From NCBI GenBank assembly GCA_964575425.1, contig CAZNRD010000067.1, forward strand, positions 1 through 11,783: DNA of 11,783 bases, in the 5' to 3' direction. This document shows, piece after piece, positions 6,480 to 11,783 of this stretch (position 1 is its first letter; every line of letters starts with the position of its first letter). A model generated the notes under the pieces. It was not told the origin of the DNA and did no database searches. It saw only the letters and a program-made list of their open reading frames with translations. The stretch is from DATEAV01 sp964575425 (GTDB lineage Bacteria; Chloroflexota; Anaerolineae; Anaerolineales; E44-bin32). Both the position numbers and the translations under genes were made by a program.

Positions 6480-8636
6480 TCAGGGCGTGGCTTCGCGCTG
6501 CGCGGGGACGAAGTAGATGAAGAAGTCCTTGCCTTCGTACGGCGAGTCGATGGTCGAGAGCCTGCCGTCTGGGAACAGACCGCGCAACCTATCGATGGTG
6601 GCCTGGTCCTGAGTGTTGACAAGGAAGAGCTGAGGTCGGGTCTCGCCGGCGAGCTGATCCAGCCACTCGGGCATGATGGCAATGTCGTGGGTAGGAAAGC
6701 CCGCGTGGATCGACACCAGACGAGAGTCGGCCCAGTGTGGGTATCCGACCAGATGGGCCGTCTCGATGGTGCCGAACATGTCGACGAAGCCCCGCACGAC
6801 GCGGCCCATGTCCGATGTATTCCAGGCAGAGCGCCGATAGAGGTCGTCGTGCTCGACGAAGACGAGATTGTAGTTATTGCGCGCGGCGAGGAGGAGCAGC
6901 CCGATGGCGGCGGCAGTCGCCAGGCCGCGCCCAATGCGGCGGCGCCAGACGCGCTCGCCCCACTGCGGCAGCGCCGCCAGAGTCAGTCCCGCCAGGGAGA
7001 AGGCCGGGATGATGGCCGCCCCCGCCCGATTGGTGGCCGGGTTCTCCTCAGGAAAGGCCAGCGACAGAGACGAAGGAAGCATCAGGATCGGTATCAGGAC
7101 GACGACAAACAGGTCGAGCCAGGACCGGCGTCGGAAATAGCGCACCAGAGCGATGGCAATGCCGAGATGAAACAGCGCGGCACTGACCCAATCGAGCGCG
7201 GGCCGGCCCGGGATGACGATCACCCACACCACCCCGTTGTCCCATCCAAACATGCGCAGTGCATTCCACTGATTCCGAAGAAAGATCTCGAAGGCTGGGC
7301 CCGGTAGCGGACGCTCCAGGCTCCCCAGGCGTGTCATCTGGCGGAAGAGGATCATGTCTGGCATCTCGACCGCAGCGCGCATTAGGGGCACGACCAGGAC
7401 GACGGCCACGGCCGCTGCCACAGTCAGCCACCCCACCAACGCCCGCCGCTCCCCGCTCGCCTCCCGGTGCAGCAGGTAGAGCACGAGGCCGACCGCCAGC
7501 GCCAAAGGCACCACCCGATAAGGAGAGTAGCCGTTCAGCCCGATCCCGACGGCCAATCCACACAACAGCATGTCGTTCCGTCTGCGCGTGCGCAGCCCAT
7601 GGACGAAGTAGTAGAGGGCAGGAGCGGCGAAGGCCGGGTAGAGGGTGTAGCGAAGACCCACTCTGCTGATGATGTTCGGCCAGTAGGCGATGCCGGCGAG
7701 GAGCATCGCGGCCAGCCCGGCGCGGCGGCCGCCAAGCTCCCGCCCGAACAGGTAGATGAACGGCAGGGTCAGGAAGCCCAGGGTGATGGTGCCGATCTTG
7801 AGCGTCTCGAAGGTGATCCCGGTGCCGAAGAGGCGGGCTGTCGCGGCTGCCAGGTAGAATTGAAAGGCCTCCCGTCCGGTGTTGCGCGGGAAGAAGATGC
7901 GGTGTTCGCCGGCAAGGACATCAGACACGTCGAGCAGCTTCTCCGCCTGATCGCTGACCATCACCGGGATAACGTCGCTGAACCTGTAGTAGCGGAAGAA
8001 CGCAGCCACCGCCAGCGAAATCACCAGAACCAGTCCCCAACCATCGATTTCGACACGGACCCGGGGCTGGCGCAGCCAGCCCACCAAGCGCGACCACAGG
8101 CGGCGCACGGAGAGATCGCCCTCCCACAGGCCCAGGACCACTGCCACCAGGCTGCCGGCCCACAGCACAATCGTCAGCCCCCGGAATTCGTTGCCGGCAG
8201 AGGCAAAGAACGTCAGGACCGCCAGCAGTGCACCCACAACAAGCCAGCCAAGGCGGTATTCCTCCGACGGTTTGCGATCCACCACAGAAGAGGGCTTCTC
8301 ATCGCGCCAGTCCCCAGCCCAGAACGCCCAAGCCACAAGCCCCGCCGCCATCAAGTAGAGCACCGCGCTGACGGCCGTGTTGGGCGCGCGCAGTTCGAGG
8401 CCGAACTGCGCCATCAGCGCCAGAAGCAGAGCTGTCGGCAGGCGCAAGCGCGCCGCGGTCAGGCGCAGGAAGGGCTCCGCCGGCTCCGGCGGCGTCGCCG
8501 GGCGTATCTCCGCGGGTCCGACCCCTTCAGGCAACCGCCGCGGGATGCGAATCGGCCGCAGGCGGATGACCGACTTGATCCAGTCGAGAACCGTTGGCTC
8601 AGACGCTGGTCCGTGAGGACCACTGTCGGGCTTCAT
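6480..8636 (-). CDS. Multi-pass GT-C-like (PMT/ArnT-type) glycosyltransferase
   Basis: This is a 718-residue protein. A proline-rich cytoplasmic head (about 1-65) precedes four hydrophobic segments (about 67-82, 86-106, 129-145, 152-170). A second, GT-C-like block starts near TM 200-215: it is followed by an outside loop with VMVSDQAEKLLD (D229, E232 as candidate catalytic acids) and REAFQFYL (255-262), then LGFLTLPFIYLFGRELGG and about eight more membrane segments. A soluble C-terminal part covers about 590-718. Such enzymes move a sugar from a polyprenyl-phosphate carrier to an acceptor on the outer membrane face. Start choice: the frame extends to an ATG at 8696, but GGAGG at 8644-8648 sits 7 bases before the ATG at 8636 (4 bases before a tandem ATG at 8639). 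The gene overlaps the methyltransferase by 38 bases. Acceptor and sugar are unknown; the four-helix N-terminal block is not standard for the family. Confidence 0.88.
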   Translation of the reverse strand: MKPDSGPHGPASEPTVLDWIKSVIRLRPIRIPRRLPEGVGPAEIRPATPPEPAEPFLRLTAARLRLPTALLLALMAQFGLELRAPNTAVSAVLYLMAAGLVAWAFWAGDWRDEKPSSVVDRKPSEEYRLGWLVVGALLAVLTFFASAGNEFRGLTIVLWAGSLVAVVLGLWEGDLSVRRLWSRLVGWLRQPRVRVEIDGWGLVLVISLAVAAFFRYYRFSDVIPVMVSDQAEKLLDVSDVLAGEHRIFFPRNTGREAFQFYLAAATARLFGTGITFETLKIGTITLGFLTLPFIYLFGRELGGRRAGLAAMLLAGIAYWPNIISRVGLRYTLYPAFAAPALYYFVHGLRTRRRNDMLLCGLAVGIGLNGYSPYRVVPLALAVGLVLYLLHREASGERRALVGWLTVAAAVAVVLVVPLMRAAVEMPDMILFRQMTRLGSLERPLPGPAFEIFLRNQWNALRMFGWDNGVVWVIVIPGRPALDWVSAALFHLGIAIALVRYFRRRSWLDLFVVVLIPILMLPSSLSLAFPEENPATNRAGAAIIPAFSLAGLTLAALPQWGERVWRRRIGRGLATAAAIGLLLLAARNNYNLVFVEHDDLYRRSAWNTSDMGRVVRGFVDMFGTIETAHLVGYPHWADSRLVSIHAGFPTHDIAIMPEWLDQLAGETRPQLFLVNTQDQATIDRLRGLFPDGRLSTIDSPYEGKDFFIYFVPAQREATP

Positions 8637-9420
8637 CATCGTTCCTCCGTGCGATGAAGAAAGTGCAGATACCATCCGAGGAGGGAGCCTCGTCATAGTA
8701 TCTCCGGATCAGTCGATCCGTCAACCACAGGTTCCAGCGGGTGGGAGCGACGATCCAGCGGCCGATGAGCCGGCGCGGAAGCAGACACGGCGCGCCGAAG
8801 TAGTGCCCCCACTCGAGCACGCGCAGTGCTGCCGGCGAGAAATAGCGGAAGCTACGCTCGAGGTGGAAGCCGGCCTGCTCCAGTTTCCGGCCCCAGCCAT
8901 CTTCATCCAGCAGATTCACGGTTCGGGTGATGTCCATGAACCAGGAAACATACCTTCGCGCCAGCCATCTCAGGCCCAGATGCCGCAGCAGCGCCGGGAT
9001 GCTCAGCAAGTCGCGATACGCCGGATTGGGTACTGTGAAGACGAAGGCCGCCCCCGGTCTCAGTACCCGCCCGACCTCCGCCAGGACCCCATCCAGGTGC
9101 GGGATATGCTCAAGGACGGAATTGCTGAAAGCGCTCGCAAAGCCGCCGTCACGCACCGGAATGCGAGCGCCATCCGCGTGCAACAACACGCGGTAACACC
9201 CACGCCGCGAGGCCTCGCGCAGGCTGTTCCCCTCCGGGTCCACTCCCACATCAACGCCCGCGGGAAAGGTCACCGAGGCGAAGTGGCCATCCCCGCAGCC
9301 CAGGTCGAGCAGCGGCCGCGGCAGGTCTACCTGCTGCAGCAAGCGCCCCTCGACCGCTCGCAGCAGACCGCGGAAGTACGGCAGTCCCCGGATGTTGAGC
9401 CACAAGAGGTCTGGCGTCAT
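8599..9420 (-). CDS. Class I SAM-dependent methyltransferase (Methyltransf_11-like)
   Basis: The 273-residue protein shows the Rossmann SAM-binding signature LLDLGCGDGHFAS (37-49, motif I), GVDPEGNSL (59-67, D61 as the expected ribose-binding acid), DGARIPVRDGGFASAFSNS (83-101) and VLEHIPHLDGVLAEVGRVLRPGG-like motif text around 102-123, followed by FTVPNP (128-133). The C-terminal third (about 150-260) is not part of the common fold and may shape the acceptor site. The start at 9420 is chosen because ATG overlaps the GT4 stop as ATGA; the open frame further upstream lies inside the GT4 gene and has shadow-like composition. There is no clear Shine-Dalgarno, consistent with coupling to the upstream gene. 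Between two glycosyltransferase genes, it most likely methylates a sugar or the lipid/glycan product, but the acceptor cannot be told from sequence. Confidence 0.9.
   Translation of the reverse strand: MTPDLLWLNIRGLPYFRGLLRAVEGRLLQQVDLPRPLLDLGCGDGHFASVTFPAGVDVGVDPEGNSLREASRRGCYRVLLHADGARIPVRDGGFASAFSNSVLEHIPHLDGVLAEVGRVLRPGAAFVFTVPNPAYRDLLSIPALLRHLGLRWLARRYVSWFMDITRTVNLLDEDGWGRKLEQAGFHLERSFRYFSPAALRVLEWGHYFGAPCLLPRRLIGRWIVAPTRWNLWLTDRLIRRYYDEAPSSDGICTFFIARRNDDEARQWSSRTSV
8644..8648 (-). promoter_or_regulatory. Shine-Dalgarno GGAGG deciding the GT-C start
   Basis: GGAGG lies within the 3' end of the methyltransferase gene, 7 bases before the ATG at 8636 and 4 bases before a tandem ATG at 8639. 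It is the strongest ribosome-binding site at any junction in the window. It argues against the upstream ATG at 8696, which would overlap the methyltransferase by 98 bases, and suggests this gene can load ribosomes independently of coupling. Confidence 0.75.
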
Positions 9421-10589
9421 GCCGTTGGGTGCGAGCGCCTCCTCGAAAGCAAGGAGCCAAACAGCGCCTCGTACGCCTCGGCCACTCGCTCGGAACCGTA
9501 GAGCCGCCCCACGTCCTCCGTATCCTTGCGAAACTCTTGCGGCCGCTCCAGGACTTGCAGCAGCGCGCGGCCAAGGGCCTGGGGATCTCCCGGCGGCACG
9601 ACCAGGCCCATACCCGTCGTCGTTGCCGCGGCACGGACACCGGGCAGATCGCTGGCTACCACCGGCGTGCCGCACAGCATCGATTCGACCTGAACCATGC
9701 CGAAGCTCTCGGTGCTGTTGAGGCTCGGCAGGACGGTGACGTCGCACATACGATACACAGCCGCCTTCTCTTCATCCGATATCACGCCGAGGAAGGTCCA
9801 TTGGTCCCCCAGGACACGCAGCAGCGGCTCAAGGCGGCGGGCATAGGGTTCCTCCCCCAGGACATTTGTATGCTGACCGACGTACAGCACGCGTGCCGCG
9901 GGATGCCGCTCCAGGACGTGGGGCATGGCGCGTGCCAGCACCTCAGCCCCTTTCTCTGCCGCCAAGCGAGCGACCATGCCGATCACCACCTGGCCCGGCG
10001 CGATGCCGAGCTGCTGCCGAAGCCTCGCCACGACTTCGTCGCGCACCGGGGTGACTTCCACCGGCGGAGGGATCACGACCAGCTTGCGCAGGAAGTGACG
10101 CAGGAATGGCGAGGCCTCGGCGTAGTCGCGTGTGTTGGCCACAACAGCATTGGCGGCTGAGGCCGTCACCCAATCGGCCAGGCGCGAGACGCGCGCCGCC
10201 AACCAGTTGACGGGAGAGGGCGGCAGCCGCAGATCGCAGTGATAGGTGAGTACGACAGGCCTTCCGATCAGCCGCGCCAGGAGCGAGATCGGCGCGGCAT
10301 CGAGCTGCGGCACGTGGACGTGAACGACATCGTGCGCGAAGGCCAGGCGCGCCGCCCACAGCGGCAGCGTCGGAAGGATGACCCCCTTGCTCAAGCGCAT
10401 GGCGACCGTCAGCCGCCGAATCGTCAGGCCGTCCGATTGCTCCAGGCGCGGCTGACGTCGGTCGTAGCGCGAGGTGAGGATGGTCACCTGGTGCCCGCGT
10501 TCGACCAGACGCCTGGCCAGCCGTTCGGTGTAGACCGTCAGGCCCGAGTAGTGCGGTCGGTAGTAGTAGAGCGTGGTGAGGATGCGCAT
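9417..10589 (-). CDS. Glycosyltransferase family 4 (GT-B fold)
   Basis: The 390-residue length is typical for GT4. The N-terminal acceptor domain (Glyco_transf_4-like) begins MRILTTLYYYRPHYSGLTVY with the usual SG-containing loop and RGHQVTILTSRYD (31-43), then VVHVHVP (88-94) and TYHCDL (115-120). The C-terminal donor domain (Glycos_transf_1) shows IGMVARLAAEKGAEVL (203-218), VLYVGQ (234-239) and ESFGMVQVESMLCGTPVVAS (294-313) with the retaining-enzyme EX7E pair E294/E302. It is a cytoplasmic or membrane-associated enzyme using a nucleotide-activated sugar. The start at 10589 overlaps the upstream stop by one base (TGATG); an AGG 7 bases upstream is a weak ribosome-binding site. A longer frame up to 11654 exists but is antifunctional: it lies across the flippase-like gene in another frame. 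Sugar specificity is not predictable here. Confidence 0.95.
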   Translation of the reverse strand: MRILTTLYYYRPHYSGLTVYTERLARRLVERGHQVTILTSRYDRRQPRLEQSDGLTIRRLTVAMRLSKGVILPTLPLWAARLAFAHDVVHVHVPQLDAAPISLLARLIGRPVVLTYHCDLRLPPSPVNWLAARVSRLADWVTASAANAVVANTRDYAEASPFLRHFLRKLVVIPPPVEVTPVRDEVVARLRQQLGIAPGQVVIGMVARLAAEKGAEVLARAMPHVLERHPAARVLYVGQHTNVLGEEPYARRLEPLLRVLGDQWTFLGVISDEEKAAVYRMCDVTVLPSLNSTESFGMVQVESMLCGTPVVASDLPGVRAAATTTGMGLVVPPGDPQALGRALLQVLERPQEFRKDTEDVGRLYGSERVAEAYEALFGSLLSRRRSHPTA

Positions 10590-11593
10590 CAACCAGCCTG
10601 GATGGAGTGGTCTCTTGAGAGCCAGGCGCGCGCGGCGCGGGCTGCCCCGATCAGAGTCTCCCCCTCGCCGCCGAGGGCAGCCGCGCCCAGCGTCGTTGTG
10701 ATCCCGAAGTGCAGTGCGTGGAGCACCAGCGCGTAGCCGAGGGCGAGGCCCCCGCCGACGCCGAAGAGGGCCAGGGCTGCCATGGCGGAGGCTTCGAACA
10801 CACCCAGATAGCCCGGCGCCGAAGGAATGGCCACACCCAGGAGTGTGACGCATAGGGTCAGCAGCGCCCATGTGACCGGCGCACCGGGCACGAACGCGCA
10901 CAGCACCAGCCAGTACTCCAACGCCGCCAGCCCCCAGCTCAACGCCATCCAGCCAAACCCTGTGAGCATCTGCCGTGCGTCCCTCAGCGTCATCAACCCG
11001 TCCTGCACCGCCCGCGCCATACCCTCCCAGCGGCCGCGTCCCCCCGGCAGACGCGAGACCAGCAGAAGGAACGACTCCGGACGGCGCGTGATCCACAGCA
11101 GCAGCGCCATGGCCGCAACCACTGCCGCCCCGCCCAGAAGCGCAGCCTGCGGCGCCCAGGAGGAACGAAACGCCACCGGCGCCATCGCTAGCAGCAAGCC
11201 TACGGCCAGGACCATGTCGTACAGCCGCTCTACGACGATCGACGACAGAACCATCGGCGGGTTGAGGCCGGGCCGCCGCCCCAACAACACCGCGCGGCCA
11301 ATCTCCCCGAGACGCCAGGGCAACAGGTTGTTCAGCAGATAGCCTTGATTCAACGCCGCCAGCACACGCCACAGGGAGGCCCGACCGCCGAGGATCACTC
11401 GCCATGCCAATCCCCGAGCGGCCATTGCGGACAGATACACGATGCATGCCGGAAGCAAGAAGAGATAGTTCGCCTGCTGCAGGGCGGACCGCAGGGGCCC
11501 CCACCCCGACCAGCCGACGGCTATCGCCAGCGCGGCGGCGCTCACACCCAGGCCAAGGAGAATCCCGGCAGTGCTCGCTTTCGGTCGGGGCAC
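10589..11593 (-). CDS. Flippase-like integral membrane protein, lysylphosphatidylglycerol-synthase TM family (UPF0104)
   Basis: The 334-residue protein is almost wholly hydrophobic, with membrane segments at about 10-28, 43-59, 76-90, 116-138, 148-168, 214-231, 240-256, 262-279 and 283-305. Family landmarks are YLLNNLLPWRLGEIGRAVLL (85-104), the ERLYDM block (122-127) and IPSAPGYLGVFEA (256-268). The family includes the membrane half of MprF and AglD-like proteins of surface glycan pathways; members next to glycosyltransferases are thought to help lipid-linked intermediates cross the membrane, though biochemical proof is thin. There is no lysyl-transferase domain, so it is not a full MprF. 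The start is GTG at 11593, only 8 bases after a TATAAT box, so the message may be leaderless; no Shine-Dalgarno is seen. A GTG 17 codons in is a poorer alternative because it would cut into the first membrane helix. Confidence 0.9.
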   Translation of the reverse strand: MPRPKASTAGILLGLGVSAAALAIAVGWSGWGPLRSALQQANYLFLLPACIVYLSAMAARGLAWRVILGGRASLWRVLAALNQGYLLNNLLPWRLGEIGRAVLLGRRPGLNPPMVLSSIVVERLYDMVLAVGLLLAMAPVAFRSSWAPQAALLGGAAVVAAMALLLWITRRPESFLLLVSRLPGGRGRWEGMARAVQDGLMTLRDARQMLTGFGWMALSWGLAALEYWLVLCAFVPGAPVTWALLTLCVTLLGVAIPSAPGYLGVFEASAMAALALFGVGGGLALGYALVLHALHFGITTTLGAAALGGEGETLIGAARAARAWLSRDHSIQAG

Positions 11594-11650
11594 AGGCGTT
11601 GATTATACCTTTGCGAAGCACCGTCGCCCGGCTGGCAGCGGAGTCGCCCC
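11594..11650. other. 57-base intergenic gap between lepA and the operon
   Basis: This is the only real intergenic spacer in the window. It contains the TATAAT box and a short palindrome, GCTGCCAGC, whose loop is too small for a terminator. I see no T-tract, riboswitch or small RNA. Confidence 0.7.
11602..11607 (-). promoter_or_regulatory. Perfect -10 box (TATAAT) before the six-gene operon
   Basis: On the minus strand TATAAT is followed by eight bases and then the GTG of the flippase-like gene. In such GC-rich DNA a perfect -10 hexamer in the only true intergenic gap is notable. No good -35 is visible: the hexamer at 17-base spacing is CGGGCG-like, and there is no TGn extension. Transcription would begin at or within a base or two of the start codon. 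Assignment rests on sequence match and position only. Confidence 0.55.
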
Positions 11651-11783
11651 TCAATCCTCCCCCAGGCGCAGCACGGCCATGAACGCCTCCTGCGGGATCT
11701 CGACGCTCCCCACCCGCTTCATCCGCCGCTTGCCGCGCTTCTGCCTCTCCAGCAGCTTCTTCTTGCGCGTGATGTCCCCGCCA
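11651..11783 (-). CDS. lepA: Elongation factor 4 (LepA), C-terminal 44 residues only
   Basis: The visible frame reads GGDITRKKKLLERQKRGKRR, then MKRVGSVEIPQEAFMAVLRL and GED before the TGA. This is the well-conserved C-terminal end of LepA, the ribosome-associated translational GTPase, including the basic GGDITRKKKLLE stretch and the IPQEAF motif. The single extra base at the edge is a T, compatible with the tyrosine codon that usually precedes GGD. The GTPase and EF-G-like domains lie outside the window. No hairpin terminator is visible in the 57 bases after the stop, so read-through into the downstream operon is possible. Function is unrelated to the glycan genes; it only marks the operon boundary. 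Confidence 0.95.
   Translation of the reverse strand, partial: GGDITRKKKLLERQKRGKRRMKRVGSVEIPQEAFMAVLRLGED

Noticed and set aside
5397..7307. Long plus-strand frames of 314 (5397-6341) and 303 (6396-7307) codons
   Set aside because: Low-complexity charged composition and exact opposition to well-supported genes; no ribosome-binding or family support.
7467..8657. A 396-codon plus-strand open frame opposite the GT-C gene
   Set aside because: Its translation is rich in Arg, Gln, His and Pro with no recognisable fold, the typical antisense shadow of a GC-rich membrane-protein gene.
8640..8696. ATG at 8696 as the GT-C start
   Set aside because: It would overlap the methyltransferase by 98 bases and has no good ribosome-binding site, whereas GGAGG precedes 8636/8639.
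9421..9747. N-terminal extension of the methyltransferase frame up to 9747
   Set aside because: The extra residues have out-of-frame composition and lie over conserved GT4 sequence; the ATGA overlap at 9420 is the expected start.
9429..10160. A 243-codon plus-strand frame opposite the GT4 gene
   Set aside because: Shadow of a gene with clear GT4 motifs; its Arg/His/Gln-rich product matches nothing I recognise.
11628..11640. Palindrome GCTGCCAGC after lepA as a terminator
   Set aside because: The stem is four base pairs with a one-base centre and no T-tract follows.
10590..11654. N-terminal extension of the GT4 frame up to 11654
   Set aside because: The extension overlaps the flippase-like gene in another frame and is Gly/Arg-rich without structure. 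The family N-terminus MRILTTLYYYRP begins exactly at 10589.
1..11783. Mobile elements, CRISPR arrays, tRNA or rRNA genes
   Set aside because: I saw no transposase or integrase motifs, spaced direct repeats, or RNA-gene signatures, and coding genes fill nearly the whole window.

Overview
The window is GC-rich and almost fully coding, and every supported gene lies on the minus strand. The best guess for the source is a member of the Chloroflexota. The strongest clue is two adjacent genes with the DUF2298 ('YYY' membrane protein) signature, a family known mainly from Chloroflexota and some Archaea. One of the two is fused behind a GT-C glycosyltransferase. The genus cannot be read from the sequence.

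Reading in the direction of transcription (right to left): the right edge holds the last 44 codons of lepA (elongation factor 4), ending at 11651. A 57-base gap with a perfect TATAAT box separates it from a tightly packed set of six genes. These are a flippase-like membrane protein of the lysylphosphatidylglycerol-synthase TM family (11593-10589), a GT4 glycosyltransferase (10589-9417), a class I SAM methyltransferase (9420-8599), a multi-pass GT-C-like glycosyltransferase (8636-6480), a 1799-residue fusion protein (6476-1077), and a second DUF2298 protein that starts with GTG at 1080 and runs off the left edge. Junctions are overlaps of 1, 4, 38 and 4 bases plus one 3-base gap, so the set looks like one translationally coupled operon. 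No intergenic stretch exceeds 57 bases.

The 1799-residue protein has three parts: a GT-C module carrying a HPDER loop motif; inside it, a tandem pair of beta-rich repeats followed by an EF-hand-like calcium loop; and a complete DUF2298 module with a six-cysteine insertion near its C-terminus. The downstream DUF2298 protein aligns from its first residues with residue 946 of the fusion, which marks the fusion junction and supports the GTG start.

As an inference, the operon makes or transfers a glycan at the cell surface. The GT4 enzyme would add sugars from nucleotide sugars on the cytoplasmic side, the methyltransferase would modify the product, and the multi-pass GT-C and DUF2298 proteins would use polyprenyl-phosphate sugars on the outer face. 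The substrate, acceptor and sugar cannot be read from the sequence.
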